Source: JBFXAN01 sp050184225
GTDB taxonomy: Bacteria > Chloroflexota > Dehalococcoidia > CAUJGQ01
NCBI GenBank assembly: GCA_050184225.1
Contig: JBFXAN010000115.1
Span: 1 to 20,673, forward strand
DNA length: 20,673 bases
Reading direction: 5' to 3'
Below the pieces are notes generated by a model. That model saw only the letters and a list, made by a program, of their open reading frames with translations. It had not been told where the DNA came from and searched no databases. Positions 1 to 6,722 of this stretch are shown piece by piece. A program made the translations under genes and the position numbers. Each line of letters starts with the position of its first letter. Positions within the stretch are counted from its first letter, which is position 1.

Positions 1-187
1 TAACCTGTTGCACCAGCCGTTGTGTCTTCGGCTCGAGGCTGCGGGGCGCGCCGAAATACGACCGCACACGGTTCTTCAGTGACGCCGCCTTGCCGACGTA
101 GATCACGTCACCTTTGGCATTGCGCATGATATAGACACCGGGTTTGGCCGGCAGCGCTTTCAGTTGTTCGGTGAACTTGGTAGCCAT
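1..187 (-). CDS. uvrC: UvrC excinuclease subunit, N-terminal part (cut by window start)
   Basis: This is the first 62 codons of the UvrABC nucleotide excision repair nuclease subunit C; the rest lies beyond base 1. Reading leftward from an ATG at 187, the product has the GIY-YIG nuclease signature: LPAKPGVYIMRNAKGDVIYV, then GKAASLKNRVRSYF. The GVY and IYVGKA blocks are the conserved core of the domain that makes the 3' incision in UvrC. The spacing of the blocks and their position at the extreme N terminus fit UvrC rather than a stand-alone GIY-YIG protein. The later UvrB-binding and RNase H-like domains cannot be seen here. The start is the first ATG ahead of the domain; no strong ribosome-binding site precedes it. 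A long perfect hairpin lies 13 bases upstream, between this gene and the divergent membrane protein at 292. Confidence 0.9.
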   Translation of the reverse strand, partial: MATKFTEQLKALPAKPGVYIMRNAKGDVIYVGKAASLKNRVRSYFGAPRSLEPKTQRLVQQV

Positions 188-200
188 GTAGAACTATTAT

Positions 201-258
201 AACCCCTCCCCTGGCCCCTCTCCGCGCTGACGCGCGGAGAGGGGCCAGGGGAGGGGTT
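201..258. repeat. Perfect 27-bp hairpin, C-rich repeat family A
   Basis: Arms 201-227 and 232-258 are perfect reverse complements, separated by the 4-base loop TGAC. The left arm begins AACCCCTCCCCTGGCCCCTC. It lies in the divergent gap between uvrC and the gene at 292. The same CCCCTCCCC/GGCCCCTC wording, including a CGCTGACGCGCGGAG centre, recurs at 16632-16675, so this is one member of a dispersed family and not a gene-specific terminator. Confidence 0.9.
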
Positions 259-291
259 TGTTCCGCTCTACACCCCGGTTAGTCTGATGCT

Positions 292-1731
292 ATGACTGCT
301 CATTCCGACCAATCTGCGCCTTCATTTCGTCTGCCTGCGCTCGCGATCAGTCGGAAGTGGATCGTGCTCGGCGTGTTGCTGGTGCTCGGCTTGGCGGTGC
401 GGTTTTGGGCGATGCGCTGGCCGCCGTTTCCGTTCGATATGACGACGTGGATCGCCTGGGGGGAGCGGCTGCGGGCGGTGGGGCCGGATGACTTTTATCA
501 GGAAGGGTACTTTGCCGACTACACACCGGGGTATCTCTATGTCGTCTGGTTGATCGCCGAGGTGAAGCACGCGTTCTTTGCATCCGCGGGAACCGGCGCG
601 TATCAGATCCTCCACCGACTGCCGGCCACGATCTGCGATCTGGCGATCGCGGTGGTGATCTTTCGTTTTGTGGAGCAGCAGGTGGCGCGCCGGGGGTTTA
701 CTGTCCCCGGTGTGACAGCGGGCGATGCCTGGCCGGTGTTGCCGGCGACGGTTACGGCCTTGTGGTTGTTCAATCCGGCGGTGATCTTCAACTCGGCTGT
801 CTGGGGACAGGTGGATTCAACGTTTACGCTGGCGGCGCTGCTGGCGCTGGTCTTCCTGATTGGCGGCCGTCCGGAGGCCGGGATCGCAAGCTACGCGGTT
901 GCGTTCTTGATCAAGCCTCATGCAATCACGATCGCGCCCGTGATGGTGCTTAGCCTCCTGCTCTGGTATCCGCCTGCACGGATCCTGAGAGCGATTGGGT
1001 TGGGCGTGTTGGTCGGGGTGGTGTTGCTCGTGCCGTTTTTCGGCGTGCGGTTCATTCCGGGGTTGTGGAATCTGCTGGCCGATTCCCGACAGCAGTACGC
1101 CTATACGTCGCTGTACAGCTACAACCTGTGGGGTATCTATGGTTTCTGGCGCGACGACAGTCTCTCGGTGTTCGGACCGCTGAGCGCACGGGGCATCGGA
1201 TTGGCGCTGTTTGTCATGGGTCTGGCCTACGGCATCTCGATGTTGTGGACCGAGATGCGGCGGGGTGCGGACCGGGCGTTTACCGTCTTCCTGTTCAGCA
1301 CGTATTTTGCCTTGATGCCGGTGATGGTGCTGACGACGATGCACGAGCGGTACTTCTATCCCGTCCTGCCGTTGCTCTTGATCTTCGCCACGTTGTGCTA
1401 TATCCGCTGGTCCGGAGCAGCGACGGCGCGGGTTTCCCCGCCGCGATTCCTGCTGGTACCACTGTTTCTCTACCTCGCGCTGACGGTGTTGCACACGATC
1501 AACCTCTACCAGGTGTACGAGTTCTACATCTTCTTTAACAGTGGTGGTGTTCCCGCGGACAACAGCCTCTATCACCGGATCGCCGGCAGCGCGAAGGTAT
1601 GGTCGGTGCTGTTCGTGCTGTGCTTCTGGATATATGTCGTGCTGATGCCGTTCTGGGTAACGGATTCCCGCTTGGAAGATGATGCCGCGGTCGAAGCTGA
1701 GTCACCACCTTTGCAGCCGAAGCCGGTCTAG
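292..1731 (+). CDS. Gpi18-like GT-C membrane glycosyltransferase
   Basis: This 479-residue polytopic membrane protein resembles the Gpi18/COG5542 mannosyltransferase-related family (GT-C fold). Such enzymes move a sugar from a lipid-phosphate carrier to an acceptor on the outer face of the membrane. After a short cytoplasmic tail and a first membrane helix at about 23-42, the first outer loop carries an FDM motif (Asp49), the usual site of the catalytic acidic residue. It is followed by YTPGY (77-81), NPAVIFNSAVWGQVDS (161-176), KPH (208-210), YNLWGIYGF (277-285) and HERYFYP (351-357), all in the order expected for the family. About ten further hydrophobic helices follow, with a charged C-terminal tail. 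The ATG at 292 lacks a clear Shine-Dalgarno sequence, but no better start exists. The sugar and acceptor cannot be told from sequence. It faces the convergent membrane protein ending at 1767. Confidence 0.8.
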   Translation: MTAHSDQSAPSFRLPALAISRKWIVLGVLLVLGLAVRFWAMRWPPFPFDMTTWIAWGERLRAVGPDDFYQEGYFADYTPGYLYVVWLIAEVKHAFFASAGTGAYQILHRLPATICDLAIAVVIFRFVEQQVARRGFTVPGVTAGDAWPVLPATVTALWLFNPAVIFNSAVWGQVDSTFTLAALLALVFLIGGRPEAGIASYAVAFLIKPHAITIAPVMVLSLLLWYPPARILRAIGLGVLVGVVLLVPFFGVRFIPGLWNLLADSRQQYAYTSLYSYNLWGIYGFWRDDSLSVFGPLSARGIGLALFVMGLAYGISMLWTEMRRGADRAFTVFLFSTYFALMPVMVLTTMHERYFYPVLPLLLIFATLCYIRWSGAATARVSPPRFLLVPLFLYLALTVLHTINLYQVYEFYIFFNSGGVPADNSLYHRIAGSAKVWSVLFVLCFWIYVVLMPFWVTDSRLEDDAAVEAESPPLQPKPV

Positions 1732-1766
1732 CGTGGACGGTGTGTGATCGGCAACTGCATGCGGGT

Positions 1767-3947
1767 TCAGCGAGCCGGCGGGACCGGTGGACCTTCAGGA
1801 ATCCGGCTGACTTCCTGGTCGCCCCACGGCCAGACGACATCACAGCCCAGTGACCGGCGTGTCTCGTCGTCGGGGATCGGGCGGCGGTATCCGCCTTCGA
1901 GGTAGTAGGCTGTTCCCCCGGAGATCGCGGTGATGCATTCGCCTTCGCTGCGGTTGGGATACGCAACCTCTCCAGAGGATGGAGTCGTCGCTGGGTCTGC
2001 GAGCGGCTGATCGGGTAGGACGCGGACGTCGAAGACCTCATGTCCCTCGGTGGCGGCGACCACGGGGAACCGGCTGCGGAAGCCCTCGACGTTGGCGTGC
2101 AGCGTGTTTCGTTCGCTTGGTCCGATGAGAACGTAGCTGACGTTGTATTGGCGAAGCAGGTCGATGGCGTTCGGTGTGAGCGCATAGATCGACCGCACAT
2201 CGCGCTCACGCATGCCGGTGTCGATGCCCCAACTTTGCAGATACGGAGGGAAGAAGATCAGCGTCGAACGGCCGGCAAGGGCGGTGATCACCGGGTTGTA
2301 TTGCAGGCCGGAGACGAAGACGGCGTCGGGGGATGTCCGTTCTCGCACCTGCCGCGCGAGGTCGATCTCGGCGCGGGAGAAGACCATATAGGCGTTCTTT
2401 CCTCGGGCGACGTGGAGGTGCATCAGCAGGCCGGAGAGGAGCATGGTGAGCGCACAACCGGCCAGCAGGGCGCGCACCATAAGCGTTCGATGCTCCTGCC
2501 AGGTGCGGACGAGCAGGGCGGCGACCAAGATGCATACGGCGAGGAACCAGTAGAACAAGACCTTGAGGTTGTTCCAGGGGCCGGTGGGGTCGAGGGCGAC
2601 CGCGTTGGCGACGACGAAGATCGGCATGAATGCCCAGAGGAAGCGACGCGCGACGCGGGTGGTGGAGGCGCGGTCAAACAGCGCGAATAGGAGGAGCGGG
2701 AGGAACAGGCCGAGGTTGATGAGCCAGAACCAGAGGGCGTTCTCTTTGTCGGCCATCCAGCCGAAGTCTCGGTGCACGCGGTCCGCGCCGCCACCGAGTC
2801 CGCCCTGAAGGATCAGTTGTGGAACCGCGATGGCGACCCACGGCGCAAAGAAATACAGCCATCCTCGCGACGGAAAGAGCAGGAAGAGGAAGGGCGCGAT
2901 CATGGCGAGCGCCAGCAGCGTACCCATGTGCGCGAGCGGGAGGAAGCCGGCGACGGCGCCCGCGAGGAGGAACGCGCGCCGGTCGGACCGCTGAATCGCG
3001 TGGAAGAGTAGGGCCAGGACGAGCAGGCCGAGCGATAGCCCATAGAGCGTCCCCCGCGTCGGTGCGATTGCGACGAGAAAGACCGGTTCCCAGCGGATTC
3101 CCGAGCCGGCGACGGCGCCGTAGTCCCACGCGCGATCGAGGAGCGTGCCGGTGATGTCATGCGAGCGGTTGACTTCGGCGGCGGTGACGAGCCAGCCGAG
3201 GCCGCTGCCGAGGAAAAAGAGGGCTGTCGCCAACGCCGCGGCGTTCCCGTTTCCGATGAGCCGCCGGGCAAAGGCGAAGGTGGCCAGCGTCGCGAGGGTC
3301 ATCAGGATCAGGTCATGCAGCTTGATCGCGGAGAGCGGCGACATGCCGAGCTCGACCATTGCCGCGGTCGTCAGCGAGATCAGGTAGTGATAGGTGAACG
3401 GCTCTCCGGCGTAGAACGGATTGCGTGGGGGAAAGTTGTCGCCGTAGGCGAATGCCGTGACCTGGCCAAGATGAACGCTGATATCGCTCCAGATATGGAT
3501 CTGCGACGCCCAGAGATCGCCGTCGCGGACGAAGGTCATGCCGAGGTAGAAGGATGACCAGAGCGCGATCAGTGCGGTCAGTACGACGAGCGGGAGGAGG
3601 CCGACGTGACAGCGGATGGTCTGCAGGCCGATGCGGAGCAGACCGCCCTGCGTCCTGGTCCATTCTCGCGGGCGGTCGAGCCGGAGGGGTTCACCGGTAC
3701 GGAGCAGCGCGATAGTTCCGCCGAGAGATATCACACCGGCGATGACAACGGTCGCGGTGCTCAGGCCCATCGCGAAGGAAAGGAGCAGCAGGATGAGCGT
3801 CGTCAGCGCGATGCCGAGGGGCGCGCCGTACGATAATTGCTCCAGGGAGCCGAACAGGCGAGACGTGGCTCGCCGGAGGACGGCGACGCCGAACGCACCG
3901 GCAAGAACAAGATAGAGCAGGGAGAACAGCGCACCGATCACGGGCAC
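1767..3947 (-). CDS. Large polytopic membrane protein, DUF2298/GT-C-like, with C-terminal extracytoplasmic region
   Basis: The 726-residue product has many hydrophobic helices from residue 3 to about 510, then a soluble tail. In the first third, after a helix near 120-140, there is a loop reading FVRDGDLWASQIHIWSD, followed by NFPPRNPFYAGEPFTYHYL. This Pro-Pro/Tyr-rich layout resembles DUF2298 'YYY' proteins and GT-C glycosyltransferases, but the match is by eye. After the last helix, a soluble region has features typical of hypothetical glycosyltransferase C termini (PDAVFVSG, GRSTLIFFPPYLQSWGID, LLRQYNVSYVLIGPSERN). The last ~65 residues form a separate small module (GTAYYLEGGYRRPIPDDE, then GDQEVSRIPEGPP) similar to short repeats in secreted Chloroflexota proteins. 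The start is GTG at 3947, with a weak GAG-rich upstream sequence. It is convergent with the gene ending at 1731 and divergent from the PMT-like gene at 4157. The specific reaction is unknown. Confidence 0.75.
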   Translation of the reverse strand: MPVIGALFSLLYLVLAGAFGVAVLRRATSRLFGSLEQLSYGAPLGIALTTLILLLLSFAMGLSTATVVIAGVISLGGTIALLRTGEPLRLDRPREWTRTQGGLLRIGLQTIRCHVGLLPLVVLTALIALWSSFYLGMTFVRDGDLWASQIHIWSDISVHLGQVTAFAYGDNFPPRNPFYAGEPFTYHYLISLTTAAMVELGMSPLSAIKLHDLILMTLATLATFAFARRLIGNGNAAALATALFFLGSGLGWLVTAAEVNRSHDITGTLLDRAWDYGAVAGSGIRWEPVFLVAIAPTRGTLYGLSLGLLVLALLFHAIQRSDRRAFLLAGAVAGFLPLAHMGTLLALAMIAPFLFLLFPSRGWLYFFAPWVAIAVPQLILQGGLGGGADRVHRDFGWMADKENALWFWLINLGLFLPLLLFALFDRASTTRVARRFLWAFMPIFVVANAVALDPTGPWNNLKVLFYWFLAVCILVAALLVRTWQEHRTLMVRALLAGCALTMLLSGLLMHLHVARGKNAYMVFSRAEIDLARQVRERTSPDAVFVSGLQYNPVITALAGRSTLIFFPPYLQSWGIDTGMRERDVRSIYALTPNAIDLLRQYNVSYVLIGPSERNTLHANVEGFRSRFPVVAATEGHEVFDVRVLPDQPLADPATTPSSGEVAYPNRSEGECITAISGGTAYYLEGGYRRPIPDDETRRSLGCDVVWPWGDQEVSRIPEGPPVPPAR

Positions 3948-4156
3948 AGACTCTCAGGGCGGTGGTCGTGAGCAGTGTGGCGATTTGACGTCATCTTCAC
4001 GGGCGGTCAATGCTCAACTGGTGAGTGTCCGGCGGGCCGCTGGTCTCGAACGCTCGCAAAGGGTTTCCGCGTGCCGACCCTCGCGCTCTACCGATATGAT
4101 ACGGATGCGGACCGCTCGTTGGGCGCGTCCAGCGAGATTGGGAGCTTGACTCCTTC

Positions 4157-5557
4157 ATGGCGAAAAAGCAGCGCGCGCGACCGATGCCGCGCGCCCGACA
4201 CGCGCGAACCGCGGCGCAGCCTGTCCCGGCCGTGGCGGCGCCCGCACCGCCGGCCCCGATCGAGGCGCAACCGATCGGTTGGATTCGCACTGACACCTGG
4301 ATCGTTGCCGGCGCGATCGTGCTCGCGTTGATCTTCTATGCCTGGCGACTGAATGTGCCGAGCGGCTATGTCTTCGACGAGGTCTATCACGGCTTCACCG
4401 CCGGTGAGATCGTCGAGGGCAACGCCGATGCGTGGGTCTGGTACACGCAGCCACCGCCGAATGTCGCCTATGAGTGGACGCATCCAGCGATGTCGAAGGT
4501 GCTGATTCAGACGGGCATCCGCGTCTTCGGCAACGATGCGGTCGGGTGGCGGGCGATGAGCGCCCTCTTTGGGGCGCTCGGCATCGGCCTGATCTACGCG
4601 ATGGGCCGGATCATGTTCAACCGCTGGACCGGTCTGCTGGCGGCGACGCTCCTGACATTGGACGGGCTCTGGTACGTCCAGTCGCGGATCGCGATGAACG
4701 ATGTCTTCCTCGCCGTCTTCATCATGGTGGCGTATCTCTCGTTGTTCATGTATCTGCGTGGACCGGCCGATCGCACGCGGAACTATCTCTGGATTACGGG
4801 AGCGGCGCTCGGGTGTGCGTTTGCGACGAAGTGGTCGGCGGGTTATTCGGTTGGTCTGATCGGACTGATCGTGCTGGTCCGCGAGGGGCGGCTGCTCTTC
4901 ACCGGCCGGATGCGTGCGCCCCTCTGGCAGGCGGTGGCGATACTCGGCGGCGCCTTCGTCGTCGTGCCGGCCATGATCTATCTGGTGGCCTACACACAGT
5001 TCTTCACGATGGGCCATAGCTGGTCAGAGTGGCGCGAGCTGCAGCGGCAGATGTGGGAGTACCACTCGAACCTGAAGGCGATCCATGCCTGGGCGTCGCG
5101 GTGGTGGACCTGGCCGCTGATGATCGTGCCGGTGTGGTACTACGTCGATTACCTGCAGGGAGAGGCGCGCACCGCGACGATCTACGCGCTCGGCAATCCG
5201 TTGATCGTCTGGGCGTTCCTGCCGGCGATCGCGTTTGCGGGCTACGCCTGGTATCGGGGACGCTTTCGATCGATGGCGCTGGCAGTCGTGCTCGCGGGCT
5301 TTCTCGGTCAGTGGTTGCCGTGGATGCTGTCGCCACGGATCTCGTTCTTCTATCACATGCTGCCGTGCGTGCCCTTCGGCTGCCTGGCGATCGCGTATGG
5401 ATTGTCACGAATCCGCGAGCCGCGCGTCGTGATCGTCGGATATCTCCTCCCGGTAGTCGTCGCCTTTCTCTATTTCTTCCCGCTCTATTCCGCCTGGCCG
5501 ATCTCGCGGGACTATCTCGAACAGCATTATTGGATCAGCCGGTGGACGCCGCGATAG
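4157..5557 (+). CDS. PMT-family (GT39-like) protein O-mannosyltransferase
   Basis: This 466-residue membrane protein is related to dolichyl-phosphate-mannose protein mannosyltransferases, which transfer a sugar from a polyprenyl-phosphate carrier to secreted proteins at the outer membrane face. A basic, Pro/Ala-rich cytoplasmic N terminus (1-42) precedes the first helix (about 47-63). The first loop carries the key acidic pair in YVFDEVYHG (Asp74, Glu75). Next come THPAMSKVLI (108-117) and DGLWYVQSRIAMND (169-182), which are diagnostic of PMT enzymes. Later helices end in the four-helix C-terminal region, with LPWMLSPRISFFYHMLPCVPF as the characteristic loop. Length fits bacterial PMTs of about 450-520 residues. 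ATG 4157 follows TGACTCCTTC and has no obvious ribosome-binding site. With the two preceding genes it forms a cluster of three membrane glycosyltransferase-like proteins, although strands alternate, so they are not one operon. Confidence 0.87.
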   Translation: MAKKQRARPMPRARHARTAAQPVPAVAAPAPPAPIEAQPIGWIRTDTWIVAGAIVLALIFYAWRLNVPSGYVFDEVYHGFTAGEIVEGNADAWVWYTQPPPNVAYEWTHPAMSKVLIQTGIRVFGNDAVGWRAMSALFGALGIGLIYAMGRIMFNRWTGLLAATLLTLDGLWYVQSRIAMNDVFLAVFIMVAYLSLFMYLRGPADRTRNYLWITGAALGCAFATKWSAGYSVGLIGLIVLVREGRLLFTGRMRAPLWQAVAILGGAFVVVPAMIYLVAYTQFFTMGHSWSEWRELQRQMWEYHSNLKAIHAWASRWWTWPLMIVPVWYYVDYLQGEARTATIYALGNPLIVWAFLPAIAFAGYAWYRGRFRSMALAVVLAGFLGQWLPWMLSPRISFFYHMLPCVPFGCLAIAYGLSRIREPRVVIVGYLLPVVVAFLYFFPLYSAWPISRDYLEQHYWISRWTPR

Positions 5558-5563
5558 TGATTT

Positions 5564-5727
5564 ACCTCTCCCCCGACCCCTCCCCTCGCAGGGGAGGGGA
5601 GTCTAACTCAAGCGAGGTTTGCCAGTGTGGGCCAGTTCACCGCCAGACTGCATCGAGGTTGAAGCTTGGCGTCCCACCCCGGTCAGGACGCCCCTCCCCT
5701 GCGAGGAGAAGGGGGCGGGGGAGAGGT
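5564..5727. repeat. MITE-like element with inverted ends, repeat family A (164 bp)
   Basis: The left end (5564-5601, starting ACCTCTCCCCCGACCCCTCC) and right end (5689-5727, ending GGGGGCGGGGGAGAGGT) are near-perfect reverse complements. Both contain CCCCTCGCAGGGG-type inner words. The roughly 87-base centre includes TCAAGCGAGGTTTGCCAGTG, which resembles TCAACCGAGGGCTACCAGTA in the element at 16632-16743 (16 of 21 positions match at 5608-5628). It lies immediately after the PMT-like stop codon and ends seven bases before the small gene at 5734, so it could also act as a bidirectional transcription stop. No transposase is encoded. Confidence 0.8.
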
Positions 5728-5733
5728 CGTCTC

Positions 5734-5898
5734 CTACGTGGCCGGGGCGGTGGCGGTGGTGTCGGCGACTTCGTGGATCTGCTCAGAGCCATACATGATG
5801 TCGTCGTCCCAAGTATCGTCGACCGGGGCGAGCAGGCGCTTGTACGCGAAGAACGCGCCGCCGATCAAGACGCCGGCGATAACGAGCCACTTGAACAT
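5734..5898 (-). CDS. Small single-pass membrane protein, 54 residues
   Basis: A short open frame begins at ATG 5898 and ends at TAG 5734. It is supported by a good ribosome-binding site, GAAGGAGTAGAAC, directly before the ATG. The product starts MFKWLVIAGVLIGGAFFAYK. That is one hydrophobic helix (about 3-18) followed by basic residues (K20, R21), so the tail is probably cytoplasmic and the N terminus outside. The tail contains an acidic patch (VDDTWDDDIMYGSE, residues 26-39) and ends in Ala/Thr repeats. I do not recognise a family. The codon pattern is like that of its neighbours. It stands alone between a family A repeat and the HAD gene on the same strand, 74 bases after that gene's stop. 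The coding call rests mainly on the ribosome-binding site and the sensible helix-plus-tail design. Confidence 0.72.
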   Translation of the reverse strand: MFKWLVIAGVLIGGAFFAYKRLLAPVDDTWDDDIMYGSEQIHEVADTTATAPAT

Positions 5899-5953
5899 GT
5901 TCTACTCCTTCGTCTGTGCTGTTCCCGCATGGAAAACACTGATTCAAGCATAG

Positions 5954-5970
5954 CGCATCGTGCCGATGCG
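5954..5970. terminator. Short hairpin after the HAD gene, possible weak terminator
   Basis: A 7-bp perfect stem (CGCATCG / CGATGCG) with a 3-base loop lies 3-19 bases past the HAD stop codon. On the minus strand it is followed by CTATGCTTGAATCAGTGTTTT. This is T-rich only some distance away, so it is at best a poor intrinsic terminator. Confidence 0.3.
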
Positions 5971-5972
5971 AC

Positions 5973-6722
5973 TCACGCCGATGGTACGGCCAGCAGCAAA
6001 TCGGCGAGGGTGAGGAGGTCGGCGACCTCCACGTCCGGCTCAGGGACACGCTCCGGCCGTGGCACGCCGAGACGGTTGAGCCAGGCGATCGACATGCCGG
6101 CAGAGCGGGCGCCGAGGACATCGGCAATCGGGCTGTCCCCAACGTAGATGACATCCTCCGGCGGGAGGTCGAACCGGGCTGCCGCCTGGTCGAAGATGCT
6201 CCGTCGCGGCTTGTAGGATTGTGCCCCTTCCGAGGAGAGGATGAACTCGAAGAGCCCGTCGTCGGTCAATCCGTTCTCGCTCAACGCCTGCATCAGATGG
6301 TCGTCGTCGGCGTTGGAGACGACGGCAACACGAAAGTGCGTGCGGAGCGTCTCGATCGCCGGTCTGGTGTCCGGGTAGGCGACGCCTCGGCAGAGGGTAT
6401 CGTGGAACGCCTCGTATGCGGCGACGGCATCGGCGCTGAGTCCGGCGTCTTGAAAGGCACGGTCAAAGGTTTGGGGCCAGCGGGTGCGGAAGGGGGCGAA
6501 CTCCGGTTCGTCGCCGTCGAGGCTCTCCGGGTCGCGGCCGTGCTCCTTCGCCAGCGCGCGCGAAGCGGCGAGCCATGTCTGCCAGAACTCACGGCTGTCG
6601 TGCTCGATCATGTGTTGACTGAGGATCGTCTCGCAGGCGCGGATGAAATCCGTTTCGGTGACATCGAGCAAGGTGCCGTAACAATCAAACGCGATCGCCT
6701 TTGGCCGTCGTGCGAGACTCAT
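5973..6722 (-). CDS. HAD-superfamily hydrolase (haloacid dehalogenase-like)
   Basis: This 249-residue soluble protein has all four HAD motifs. Motif I is FDCYGTLLD, with nucleophile Asp13 and Tyr15 two residues later. Motif II is VVSNAD (Ser136). Motif III is Lys171 in SYKPRRSIF. Motif IV is VIYVGDSPIADVLGA (Asp196, Asp201). The helical cap domain lies between motifs I and II (about 20-115). A Tyr rather than Asp at the +2 position is the pattern of 2-haloacid dehalogenases and some related phosphatases, so the substrate is uncertain; a phosphate ester hydrolase is as likely as a dehalogenase. Its ATG overlaps the stop codon of the CobA-HemD gene (ATGA at 6719-6722), which implies translational coupling and one transcript. 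Association with tetrapyrrole enzymes may be functional or only positional. Confidence 0.88.
   Translation of the reverse strand: MSLARRPKAIAFDCYGTLLDVTETDFIRACETILSQHMIEHDSREFWQTWLAASRALAKEHGRDPESLDGDEPEFAPFRTRWPQTFDRAFQDAGLSADAVAAYEAFHDTLCRGVAYPDTRPAIETLRTHFRVAVVSNADDDHLMQALSENGLTDDGLFEFILSSEGAQSYKPRRSIFDQAAARFDLPPEDVIYVGDSPIADVLGARSAGMSIAWLNRLGVPRPERVPEPDVEVADLLTLADLLLAVPSA

Noticed and set aside
201..258. Intrinsic terminator
   Set aside because: The stem is strong but there is no T-run on either side, and the sequence is a dispersed repeat located between two divergent genes, where no transcript is expected to end.
4072..4100. Promoter with TATGAT ahead of the PMT gene
   Set aside because: A -10-like TATGAT occurs at 4095, but no -35 box at suitable spacing; similar words occur by chance elsewhere (for example 18320).
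5029..6147. 372-codon + strand frame crossing the PMT gene end, a repeat and part of the HAD gene
   Set aside because: It runs through known genes and a palindrome in the wrong frame; no family features.
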